A stretch of 17,395 nt of DNA. Origin: Porticoccaceae bacterium. GTDB taxonomy: Bacteria > Pseudomonadota > Gammaproteobacteria > Pseudomonadales > Porticoccaceae. This document shows, one piece after another, positions 1 through 6,636 of this stretch. The DNA lies in assembly GCA_023255165.1 (NCBI GenBank), contig JALRJD010000211.1:1-17395 (forward strand), read 5' to 3'. The notes under the pieces were generated by a model, which saw only the letters and a list, made by a program, of their open reading frames with translations, ran no database searches and was not told the DNA's origin. Position 1 is the stretch's first letter, and each line of letters begins with the position of its first letter. Position numbers and translations under genes: made by a program.

Positions 1-135
1 GTTGGCGATATCGAGCTAGGCCCGCTGGTGGATCGTGTCTCCGCCTATACGCCAGTCCCTGGCGGTGTCGGGCCAATGACCATCAACACGCTGATTCTGC
101 AATCGGTTGACGCGGCAGAGAAAAAACTTGGCTAA
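1..135 (+). CDS. folD: FolD C-terminal end (methylenetetrahydrofolate dehydrogenase/cyclohydrolase), partial
   Basis: The window opens inside a gene; frame 1 gives 44 residues and a TAA at 133-135. The fragment carries the FolD signature TPVPGGVGPMT (residues 17-27 of the fragment), which in this family lies near the C-terminus and contributes to the NADP/folate-binding cleft. FolD interconverts 5,10-methylene-THF, methenyl-THF and formyl-THF in the cytoplasm for one-carbon metabolism. The tail after the motif (TINTLILQSVDAAEKKLG) ends soon after, as in other FolD proteins. The 5' part is outside the window, so the full length and the start cannot be judged. Its stop overlaps by four bases the stop of the convergent crotonase gene. 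Confidence 0.85.
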   Translation, partial: VGDIELGPLVDRVSAYTPVPGGVGPMTINTLILQSVDAAEKKLG

Positions 136-884
136 GACTGGCTGCTGATCTTTTTGATCATCGCCGCAATCGAATCCCGCGCATAGGGCTGGTTAATCGA
201 CCAGACCTGTGCCGCGGTCTCAACGTCCAGCATCTCTTTATGGCTATTGGTGCCACCCGCCTTGCGCAGCGTCTCTTTGGTTCGCAACAGCAACTCTTTC
301 GGCAGATCGCGAATATTGGCGGTAAATTCAAAGGCCTCGGCAACCAGTTTTTCCGCGGGCACGCACTTCCAGGCGAGCCCCTTTTCAACCGCTTCAACGC
401 CGCTTAGTGATTGCGAAAATAGCAGCATGCCCGCCGCAGTGTTCCAGTTGACCAATTGCCGCAACATCCAGGTGTTGCCGCCGCCCGGATGCAAACCCAA
501 CCCAAAGAAGCGCGGCTCAAAACGCGCCGCTTCGGTGACTATACGTACGTCACAGCCCACCGCCATATTAAAGCCCGCACCCACAGCCGGGCCATTCACC
601 GCAGCAATGGTCGGCAACTTGCAGTTGGCGATACTTAAAAAGCCACTGTAAATCGCTTCCAGTTGCTGCTGATCCGGAACCAGATCACTCAACTGACCAC
701 CGGCACAGAAAGCCTTGCCACTGCCGGTGACGATCAACGCCTTCACCTCGGGATTTTCCTCGGCCTCACGCACGTAGTCGACAATCCGGGCGCAGACATC
801 GAGGGTTAACATATTGCGTTTATCGGGATTATTCAGGGTAAGCAACGCCGCGTTATCGCAGATTTCAAACAACACCAGTGACAT
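132..884 (-). CDS. Enoyl-CoA hydratase/isomerase (crotonase) family protein lacking both canonical catalytic Glu
   Basis: This 250-residue protein has crotonase-family features: the oxyanion-hole segment GKAFCAGGQLSDL (about 56-68), IAAVNGPAVGAGFNMAVGCD (about 93-112) and GLGLHPGGGNT (about 128-138). Family members act on acyl-CoA thioesters (hydration, isomerisation, hydrolysis). Aligned by hand to rat enoyl-CoA hydratase, without gaps in this stretch, the Glu144 position is Asn106 and the Glu164 position is Phe126, so classical hydratase chemistry is doubtful. The ATG at 884 is preferred over an upstream ATG at 965 because GGAAGAG lies about 9 bases before it and the usual family N-terminus starts there. 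The gene is divergent from the glycerophosphodiesterase gene and convergent with folD. Neither neighbour indicates its substrate. The family is certain; the reaction is unknown. Confidence 0.85.
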   Translation of the reverse strand: MSLVLFEICDNAALLTLNNPDKRNMLTLDVCARIVDYVREAEENPEVKALIVTGSGKAFCAGGQLSDLVPDQQQLEAIYSGFLSIANCKLPTIAAVNGPAVGAGFNMAVGCDVRIVTEAARFEPRFFGLGLHPGGGNTWMLRQLVNWNTAAGMLLFSQSLSGVEAVEKGLAWKCVPAEKLVAEAFEFTANIRDLPKELLLRTKETLRKAGGTNSHKEMLDVETAAQVWSINQPYARDSIAAMIKKISSQS

Positions 885-1006
885 AAACAAGTTCTCTTCC
901 AAAACAAAGTACAAGGATAACATTACAGGACTTCTATGGCGCAGCGGCATACCGTATAGTCGCACAAATAGTCATCTGAACCAGTTTGAAAAGCGGAATT
1001 TTATTT

Positions 1007-1792
1007 GTGTCCAGATTATCAACCGCCCCGCATTGCCAACTATCAGCCAACCGGCTGGTTGCCCATCGCGGCCTGCAAAAAACCTACCCGGAAAACACCG
1101 CTCTGTCGGTGCGCAAAGCCATCGAAGCGGGCGCCCAGTTTGTGGAAATCGACATACAGTTGAGCAGCGACCAGCAACCAATGGTCTACCACGACATGAA
1201 CCTTGCCAGAGTTAGCGGCCATAAAGGCAGGGTCTCTGAATTGAGCTGTGAGCAGCTGATTGCGCTGCCCGCCTATGAACCCGGCCGTCTCGGCGATCAG
1301 TTTATCGAGCAGACAATCTCGCCGCTGGCCGCGGTGGTTGAGATTGTCGCCATGCATGCGGGCGTCACCCTGTTTGTGGAATTAAAAGAAGAATCAATTG
1401 CGGAGTTTGGTGCCGAGATTATGCTCGCCAATGTCTGCGAGGTGCTGCTGCCGATTCGTAATCGCGCCGTTCTGATCAGCTTTGACTACAAGATTATCGC
1501 AGCCGCCAGAGCGGCTGGGTGGCCTCAGGTGGGCGCCGTGTTGCGCAAGTGGCGGCATATTGATAGCGAGGAGATTGCGGACATTGCCGGTGACTACTGT
1601 TTTGTCGACTATAAAATTATTCCCGAAAATGAAAACCTCGCCCGCCTGACATCCACATTGGTCGCCTACGAAGTGGGCACTGTTGAGTTGGCCCATCAAT
1701 TGGCCGCGCGCGGTGTGGCCATGTTTGAAACATTCGATATCAATACATTGCTGAATCAAACCAATAAGGAAAGTCGTGCCACAGACCTTTGA
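1007..1792 (+). CDS. Glycerophosphodiester phosphodiesterase family protein
   Basis: The protein (about 261 residues) is a GDPD-family TIM barrel that hydrolyses glycerophosphodiesters to sn-glycerol-3-phosphate plus an alcohol. Motifs seen near the N-terminus are VAHRG, YPENT, FVEIDIQ and MVYHD, which carry the catalytic His pair and the Glu/Asp metal ligands of the family; FVELKEE follows in mid-protein. No signal peptide is visible, so it is probably cytoplasmic. The start is uncertain: GTG at 1007 has AGCGGAA about 8 bases upstream, while TTG at 986 would add seven residues and has no visible ribosome site. Its 3' end overlaps the next gene by 17 bases, which implies translational coupling with the GlpD-like dehydrogenase that would use its product. 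Confidence 0.88.
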   Translation: MSRLSTAPHCQLSANRLVAHRGLQKTYPENTALSVRKAIEAGAQFVEIDIQLSSDQQPMVYHDMNLARVSGHKGRVSELSCEQLIALPAYEPGRLGDQFIEQTISPLAAVVEIVAMHAGVTLFVELKEESIAEFGAEIMLANVCEVLLPIRNRAVLISFDYKIIAAARAAGWPQVGAVLRKWRHIDSEEIADIAGDYCFVDYKIIPENENLARLTSTLVAYEVGTVELAHQLAARGVAMFETFDINTLLNQTNKESRATDL

Positions 1793-2975
1793 TGTATGCG
1801 TAATAGGCGGCGGCATTCATGGCGCCGGTGTCGCTCAGGCCGCAGCCCTTAGTGGCCTATCAGTGGCGCTAGTTGAAAAAAGCGGCTGGGGGGCTGGCAC
1901 CTCTTCCAAGTCGAGCAAGCTGATTCACGGCGGGCTGCGCTACTTGCAAACATTCCAATTCGGCCTGGTTCGCCAGAGCTTGCGCGAACGCCGCACGCTG
2001 CTGACGATCGCCGACGATATTGTTAAACCCAACCATTTCTATCTGCCGATTTATAAAGGTGGTCGCTTTAAACCCTGGCAAGTGCGCATCGGGCTAGTAC
2101 TCTATCGACTGCTGGCCGGGCGCAATAATCTTGGCGGTTTTAAAAAGCTGCCGAAGTCTGACTGGGATCAGCTTGAGGGGCTCAATAGCGCCAATCTGGC
2201 GGCTGTATTTATCTACCAGGATGCACAAACTGATGACAAAACCCTGACCCAGCGTGTGGTGGCCTCGGCGAAACAACATGGCGCCACCCTCTTCTGCCCC
2301 GCCCGCTTCCTGACCGCCGAGCAGCAGGAGGATGGCTATCTGGTAACCATTGCCCAGCAACTGGAACATGGCAGTGAATTAACCACCATCGCCTGCCGCA
2401 CGCTGGTCAATGCGGGCGGGCCCTGGATCAATCGTATTGCCGACACCATTGAACCCAAGCCGCCGATGATTAATGTCGATTTGGTTAAGGGTACCCATTT
2501 GCAGTTTGCCCAACAGCTAAGTGCGAAATGTTTTTACCTGGAAGCCCAAAGTGATCACCGCGCGGTGTTTGTGCTGCCCTATAAAGGCGGCACTCTGGTT
2601 GGTACCACAGAGACCTTATTTGAAGGCAACCCGGACGGCGTTAGCCCCAGCCGCGAGGAGGTGGACTATCTGCTGGAGATTATGCATCACCAGTTCCCCC
2701 ACTTTAACCACAACCCCATCAATGCATGGGCTGGCCTGAGGGTGTTGCCGGCCAATAAAAAGAGTCCGTTTAAGCGTAGCCGGGAGGTGCAGTTTGCTGA
2801 GACCCCGAACTATATCGCCATCTATGGCGGCAAGCTGACGGGCTATCGCGCTACCGCGGAGGTGGTTCTGAAAAAGATTCGCAAGTCGATGCAACAGCGC
2901 GCGGCGCTGGCAGGTTCTGGCAATCCGACCACTGCACTTTTCCAGATTGTGGATTCATCAAAGGTAAAGATTTAA
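1776..2975 (+). CDS. glpD: FAD-dependent glycerol-3-phosphate dehydrogenase, short GlpD form
   Basis: The 399-residue protein oxidises glycerol-3-phosphate to dihydroxyacetone phosphate, passing electrons through FAD to the quinone pool at the inner membrane. It begins with the FAD-binding Rossmann motif VIGGGIHGAG (about 9-18), followed by the GlpD-typical SSKSSKLIHGGLRYLQ (about 43-58) and, near the C-terminus, YGGKLTGYRATAE. Escherichia coli GlpD has about 500 residues; this one stops soon after the YGGK segment and so lacks the C-terminal helical (DAO_C) domain. The sequence after the TAA shows no remnant of that domain, so this looks like a natural short form. The start is GTG at 1776 with AAGGAAAG just upstream. 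The 17-base overlap with the phosphodiesterase gene makes a two-step salvage operon. Confidence 0.87.
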   Translation: MPQTFDVCVIGGGIHGAGVAQAAALSGLSVALVEKSGWGAGTSSKSSKLIHGGLRYLQTFQFGLVRQSLRERRTLLTIADDIVKPNHFYLPIYKGGRFKPWQVRIGLVLYRLLAGRNNLGGFKKLPKSDWDQLEGLNSANLAAVFIYQDAQTDDKTLTQRVVASAKQHGATLFCPARFLTAEQQEDGYLVTIAQQLEHGSELTTIACRTLVNAGGPWINRIADTIEPKPPMINVDLVKGTHLQFAQQLSAKCFYLEAQSDHRAVFVLPYKGGTLVGTTETLFEGNPDGVSPSREEVDYLLEIMHHQFPHFNHNPINAWAGLRVLPANKKSPFKRSREVQFAETPNYIAIYGGKLTGYRATAEVVLKKIRKSMQQRAALAGSGNPTTALFQIVDSSKVKI

Positions 2976-3072
2976 AGCTTCGCGATTAGTGGGGTGAGCG
3001 CCGTCATTTAGGAAATTGTCTTACCGGATGAGCCCGCCTCTATATTATATTTCCAAAGGCGCCTACCTCTAT

Positions 3073-3260
3073 CTTGTCATTTCGAGGGAACGCCCTACTA
3101 CTTCGTCTTTCCGAGGGAACGCAGAGACCGAAGGAATCCATTTGGTTTTGTGTTTGGTTGGGTGGTTGTGAGCCCAGCATCTGCAGACCCTTGTTCGCGG
3201 TTCCATTCCTTTGCGTCTTTCAGCGCTCGGAAAACTCGCTTTGCATCCCTGCAAAGCTCA
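3073..3260. repeat. Degenerate palindromic intergenic repeat element
   Basis: Two direct copies of an 18-mer beginning GTCATTTCGAGGGAACGC occur at 3076-3093 and 3105-3122 (16 of 18 identical). The second copy continues to AAGGAATCC at about 3131-3139. An imperfect inverted copy runs from about 3203 (CCATTCCTTTGCG) to 3236 (CGCTCGGAAAACT): TTTCCGAG and AAGGAAT match in inverted order while the middle varies. Just inside the right end is a perfect hairpin, GCTTTGCA at 3238-3245 pairing with TGCAAAGC at 3250-3257. The GTCATTTCGAG...GAATCC pattern resembles small dispersed palindromic repeats common in bacterial intergenic regions. No transposase is encoded, so it would be non-autonomous. Whether other copies exist cannot be seen here. 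Confidence 0.55.
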
Positions 3261-3301
3261 AACAGATCCGTCGCTCAGCCTGAAAGTCGCTGCAGTCATA
3301 A

Positions 3302-3330
3302 GCGGACCCTGATTGCTCTCAAAGGTCCGC
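3302..3330. repeat. Inverted repeat near 3' end of sugar-isomerase gene
   Basis: GCGGACC at 3302-3308 pairs with GGTCCGC at 3324-3330 across a 15-base loop. It lies about 23 bases beyond the stop of the minus-strand sugar-isomerase gene and so could act in 3'-end formation of that transcript. There is no T-run on either side, so it is not a canonical intrinsic terminator. Confidence 0.35.
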
Positions 3331-3352
3331 GGATACCGTGCTCCAACTAGCC

Positions 3353-4207
3353 CTAGCTCAACTCACCAAACCCAGCCTGCCTGAGAATGTCGCGCGTCGC
3401 CTGGCAGGCTTGTTGCGCTGCCTCGGTGGCACTGAGTTGATCAAGCTTGTCAGAAAATATCTCCGGGCCTATATCAACAATCCCGTTCTTTTGACGCAGA
3501 ATGGTCAAGACTCTCATCAGCTCAAGCTCGCCATCGCCAGGTAACTCTCGAAAGCGCAACGTATCTTCAAACTGACTGTCTCCCAACTGGGTCTTCATGG
3601 CATCGGCCAGCTGCACAGTGGTGATTACGCCATCGGGCAATTGCTCCAAAAGCTCAAAGTTGGGCGTGCCTTTCAAAAAGTGCCAGGTATCCATCAATAT
3701 GCCTGCATTGCTTGCTTGACTGCCATTCACAATACTCCAAGCATCGTCGAGCGTTGCAACACCCCACATGGGTAAAAATTCCAGATCGACACGAATGCCC
3801 ATAGCATCCGCCTGCTGACAAAATTGGCCAAAGCAGTCCGCGAGCTGCGTCTGTTCAAATTGCCCAGGATTAAATGTACCGGTTGCGCAAATAGCGGTGA
3901 GACCAAGCTGCTGGCAAATCTCCAGACAGCCCTCAGCGCTGATATCAAAAACCGCTTTGGCTGCGTCAGGCAGGTCGTCATTGAATGGGATGGGCGCCCA
4001 GGCGCTAAAGCCGTCGTAATGACCGAGGGCAATTCCTTGGTCGGCGGCCATGGCAACAATATCGTTGGCACTGAGACCGCTGTCGATAAGTGCTCGATAT
4101 GTGGTGAGTCCAATTGGAAGATGACTGAAGCCGGCATTGGCCGCGGCGGCTAGCTGATCACTAAAAGTATGGGTTTTAACGCAGGCGGGCCAGAGCGAGA
4201 AATTCAC
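3353..4207 (-). CDS. Sugar phosphate isomerase/epimerase-like TIM-barrel protein
   Basis: The 284-residue protein looks like the xylose-isomerase-like TIM barrel family (AP endonuclease 2 superfamily), which holds divalent-metal-dependent sugar isomerases, epimerases and dehydratases. Candidate metal ligands are the Glu in VDLEFLPMWG, the Asp/His in ILMDTWHF, a polar position in VQLADA where many relatives carry His, and the Glu in GPEIFS near the C-terminus. There is no signal peptide. The start is GTG at 4207, supported by AAGGAAA about 8 bases upstream on that strand. The gene is divergent from the damaged uxuA, so a role in hexuronate or other sugar-acid metabolism is possible, but the substrate cannot be named. 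No frameshift or internal stop is visible. Confidence 0.75.
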   Translation of the reverse strand: MNFSLWPACVKTHTFSDQLAAAANAGFSHLPIGLTTYRALIDSGLSANDIVAMAADQGIALGHYDGFSAWAPIPFNDDLPDAAKAVFDISAEGCLEICQQLGLTAICATGTFNPGQFEQTQLADCFGQFCQQADAMGIRVDLEFLPMWGVATLDDAWSIVNGSQASNAGILMDTWHFLKGTPNFELLEQLPDGVITTVQLADAMKTQLGDSQFEDTLRFRELPGDGELELMRVLTILRQKNGIVDIGPEIFSDKLDQLSATEAAQQACQATRDILRQAGFGELS

Positions 4208-4247
4208 GGTGCTGTTTCCTTGAGGAATTGTTTAGCACCGCAGTATA

Positions 4248-4261
4248 GAGGCTGCCGCCTC
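4248..4261. repeat. Short hairpin in divergent intergenic region
   Basis: GAGGC (4248-4252) pairs with GCCTC (4257-4261) over a TGCC loop; a CTCTAGAG palindrome follows at about 4266-4273. This lies between the divergent sugar-isomerase gene and the uxuA remnant, where an operator for the nearby GntR regulator might be expected, but it does not match a FadR- or UxuR-type operator that I recognise. Confidence 0.25.
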
Positions 4262-4327
4262 AGCTCTCTAGAGGTGCGTTAGCCGAGGATTCTCTGGTGA
4301 TTAGATTTAGCTCAAGCTTGGTATCAA

Positions 4328-5143
4328 TTGCCGCTGCGCTTCGATATTATGGACTTTGCCGCCTATGATATTTTTTGCCTCCAGCGCAAAGATGCGCGAG
4401 CCAGTTACACGCCAGCAATAGTCGAAAAGGTCGCCGAAAAATATCAGTCGATGTCGGAAGCGGCGCGAGACGCACTGGAAAAGAATATTATCGCTGGGTT
4501 GCCTGGCGGCGAGGGCAGTTATGATCGGGCGGGTATTGTCGACGCGATCGATACATTTAATCGTATTGGTAATGAAGGTTACCGTGACAACCTGTTTAAG
4601 TTCCTTGAGGAAATCATCCCGGTTGCCGAAGAGGCCGGCGTGGTCATGGCGATACATCCTGACGATCCTCCGTTCTCACTATTCGGGCTGCCGCGGGTGG
4701 TTTCCACCGCCGATGATGCCCGCGCGCTGCTTAACGCAGTGCCCAGTCCATCCAATGGCCTCACCATGTGTGCTGGTTCCTATGGCGCCCGCTCCGACAA
4801 TGACCTGGTGGCGATGATCAAAGAATTTCACGATCGTATTTATTTTGTTCACCTGCGAAACATTCGCCGCGAGGAAAATGGTTCGTTCTATGAGTCGGAT
4901 CACCTCGATGGCGACAACGATATCGTCGGAATGGTGAATGCACTGTTGGATGAGGAACACGAGCGCAAAGGACTTCCACCTGCTCGCTGCCGCATTCCAA
5001 TGCGCCCCGATCATGGTCACACCATGGGGGCCGAGCTGAACAACCCAAAAGTTCGACCCGGTTACTCCTATGCTGGGCGTATGAAGGGGCTTGCGGAACT
5101 GCGCGGTGTAATTCACGCGCTCAAGGCTATTCGTGGCAGTTAA
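4328..5143 (+). pseudogene. uxuA: Mannonate dehydratase remnant, N-terminal third missing
   Basis: The open frame encodes about 271 residues that match the C-terminal two thirds of D-mannonate dehydratase (UxuA), which converts D-mannonate to 2-keto-3-deoxygluconate in hexuronate breakdown. It picks up at LRFD...DFAAYD, near residue 122 of the roughly 394-residue E. coli enzyme, and continues collinearly to the end. Metal-site motifs remain: HPDDPP (His110), TMCAGSYGARSDND (Cys148), FVHLRN (His175) and MRPDHGH (Asp228/His229). An in-frame TGA at 4298-4300 lies just upstream, no ATG with a ribosome site precedes the homology, and no other frame in 4208-4327 shows the missing part. Farther upstream lies the intact minus-strand gene, so the 5' third was deleted rather than frameshifted. 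The product would lack the first strands of the TIM barrel. Positions count from a nominal TTG at 4328. Confidence 0.8.
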
Positions 5144-5175
5144 AATTACTATTGTAAACAGGGAGGTTATTAGTC

Positions 5176-5892
5176 ATGCCACAGAATGCTCTTGAAACGG
5201 TAAAAGTTCATCGACTTTATCTGGACATCGCCAGCCAAATCGAACGACAGATTCGTCAAGGTGATATTGAACCGGGGACCAGATTGCCGTCAGAGCGCGA
5301 TTTAGCGGTCAGCTTTGGTGTCAGCAGACCTACTATCCGTGAGGCAATGATTGCGCTTGAGATTGCCGAGCTGGTGGAGATTCGCACTGGTTCCGGTATT
5401 TACGCGTTAACGCCTTCCACTAATATCGCCAACGCCAATGCTGCGGTCGAGGATGTGCCTGGTCCGTTTGAGATTCTTGAGGCCCGCTTGATTATCGAAG
5501 CTGAGTGTTCGGCGCTGGCTGCGGCGCGAATTACGGATACGAAGATTGCCGATTTGGAGCGAGCGGTGTCGATTATGGCGAGCGGAAGTTCCAGTGACAA
5601 AGAGAAGGAGCGGGCGGACCAGTTATTTCATTGCACTATCGCTGAGGCGACCAATAATAGTGCTTTGCTGTCGAGTGTTAAATGGTTGTGGGATATGCGA
5701 AACCGCTCCGAAATCAGTTTGTTGTTTCATCAGCGGGTACGTGATCTTGGCGTGCACCCTTCGGTTGAGGAGCACAAGAAGATCTTGTCGGCGCTTAAAG
5801 CGCGGGATCCTGGGAGGGCGAGGAATGCTATGCAGACCCATATTTCCAATGCCATTGATCAGGATGTGTCGGTTCTGGAATTGGAGAGCTAA
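5176..5892 (+). CDS. GntR-family transcriptional regulator, FadR (FCD) subfamily
   Basis: The 238-residue protein has an N-terminal winged helix-turn-helix: LYLDIASQIERQIRQGDIEP (about 14-33), then RLPSERDLAVSFGVSRPTIR (about 36-55) and the wing RTGSGIYAL (about 70-78). The C-terminal helical FCD ligand domain (about 95-230) carries FHCTIAEATNN, HPSVEEHKKIL and MQTHISNAI, whose histidines match the metal-binding positions of the subfamily. FadR-type regulators are usually repressors released by a small carboxylic acid. The ATG at 5176 is preceded by AGGGAGG about 10 bases upstream. It follows the uxuA remnant by 32 bases on the same strand, an arrangement typical of UxuR/ExuR-like control of hexuronate genes, so its original target may be lost. 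It is unlikely to control the aromatic operon, though that cannot be excluded. Confidence 0.88.
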   Translation: MPQNALETVKVHRLYLDIASQIERQIRQGDIEPGTRLPSERDLAVSFGVSRPTIREAMIALEIAELVEIRTGSGIYALTPSTNIANANAAVEDVPGPFEILEARLIIEAECSALAAARITDTKIADLERAVSIMASGSSSDKEKERADQLFHCTIAEATNNSALLSSVKWLWDMRNRSEISLLFHQRVRDLGVHPSVEEHKKILSALKARDPGRARNAMQTHISNAIDQDVSVLELES

Positions 5893-6012
5893 TCCTCTTG
5901 GTTTGGGCTTAGTCGAGGGCTTTGTGGTTAGTTGGCTGGTTAGAGACTGTAAAAAAGATTAGTCCATCTCCGTGGTCGCTCCGAATGTGTCTATTTAAAG
6001 GGCCCGCAAGCT

Positions 6013-6603
6013 TTAACGCTTGGCGGCACGCAGTTCATTGAGATGCTCGACCACGAAGTCGATTCGGTCTTGGCCCCAGAAAATCTGGTCACCGATAATA
6101 AAACTCGGCACGCCAATCGCACCATCTTCCGCGGCTTCCGCGGCATTGGCGGTTAATCGACCCAAATACATTGTATTGGTTGAGGCTTCGATGAGCGCAT
6201 CCTGATCCAGGCCGACTCTAGTGGCGACTTCACGCAAAACAGACTCTTCGGCAATATTTTTCCCCTCAGCCCATTCTATGCGCATGGTCTCGACAATATA
6301 GTCGCGCAGTCGGCCCTGTTCTTCCGCATAAAACGAAGCGGCGCCCGCAGCGGTTGGATCGGTCTCCATGGGCGGCGGATTAACCGGTATGCCAAGGCGA
6401 CGCGCGAAGCGCGCCATATCCTGTCTGGCGAGGGGCAATTTGCTTTTGGCACGTTCCGGGGGCGAGCGCAGATCCCAGCCGCCAACCGGCCGCCAGAGCA
6501 GATTGATGTTAAAGTCGTCGACAATTTGCCACATGGTTTTCGAGGCCAAATAGCAATAGGGGCTGCGAAAGTTAAAATAAAATTTGACGTCAATATTGCT
6601 CAC
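6013..6603 (-). CDS. 2-hydroxychromene-2-carboxylate isomerase-like DsbA-family protein
   Basis: The 196-residue protein belongs to the DsbA-fold/kappa-GST family that includes 2-hydroxychromene-2-carboxylate (HCCA) isomerase, the glutathione-dependent NahD enzyme of naphthalene breakdown. It opens FYFNFRSPYCYLAS (about 8-21), the family's active-site loop, and ends with the characteristic GVPSFIIGDQIFWGQDRIDF. There is no signal peptide, unlike a periplasmic DsbA. The loop reads Ser14-Pro-Tyr-Cys17, i.e. the CxxC pattern with the first Cys replaced by Ser, the residue HCCA isomerases and kappa GSTs use with glutathione. The start is GTG at 6603 with AGAGG about 6 bases upstream. It lies 33 bases after the DUF1329 gene and is the last gene of the catabolic operon seen here. 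No other naphthalene gene is present, so its substrate is uncertain. Confidence 0.82.
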   Translation of the reverse strand: MSNIDVKFYFNFRSPYCYLASKTMWQIVDDFNINLLWRPVGGWDLRSPPERAKSKLPLARQDMARFARRLGIPVNPPPMETDPTAAGAASFYAEEQGRLRDYIVETMRIEWAEGKNIAEESVLREVATRVGLDQDALIEASTNTMYLGRLTANAAEAAEDGAIGVPSFIIGDQIFWGQDRIDFVVEHLNELRAAKR

Positions 6604-6636
6604 ATTGCACCTCTTGGTAGAGTTGTATTAAAAAAT

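Larger units (their letters stand above)
2976..3352. other. Gene-free stretch with degenerate repeats and hairpins
   Basis: No convincing coding sequence lies between the glpD stop and the stop of the minus-strand sugar-isomerase gene. The short open frames here are low-quality translations of repeat sequence. The stretch holds two direct copies of an 18-mer (3076-3093, 3105-3122), an inverted partner of the second copy (about 3203-3236), a perfect 8-bp hairpin (3238-3257) and a 7-bp stem (3302-3330). No hairpin followed by a T-run was found, so the terminators of the two convergent genes are not identified. Confidence 0.7.

Noticed and set aside
955..960. TATAGT as a -10 element for the phosphodiesterase gene
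   Set aside because: No acceptable -35 hexamer is found 16-18 bases upstream, so it cannot be distinguished from chance.
3069..3254. Short overlapping open frames on both strands in the glpD-isomerase gap
   Set aside because: They translate the repeat sequence itself, have no ribosome site and look like the spurious small proteins often called in such repeats.
4328..5143. Reading the uxuA open frame as a complete short dehydratase with a TTG start
   Set aside because: Homology begins abruptly inside the family, no ribosome site precedes the TTG, and the first part of the TIM barrel would be missing.
5893..6012. Intrinsic terminator between the convergent GntR and isomerase-like genes
   Set aside because: The GGGCCC palindrome near 6000 and the A-run near 5950 do not combine into a stem followed by a T-run on either strand.
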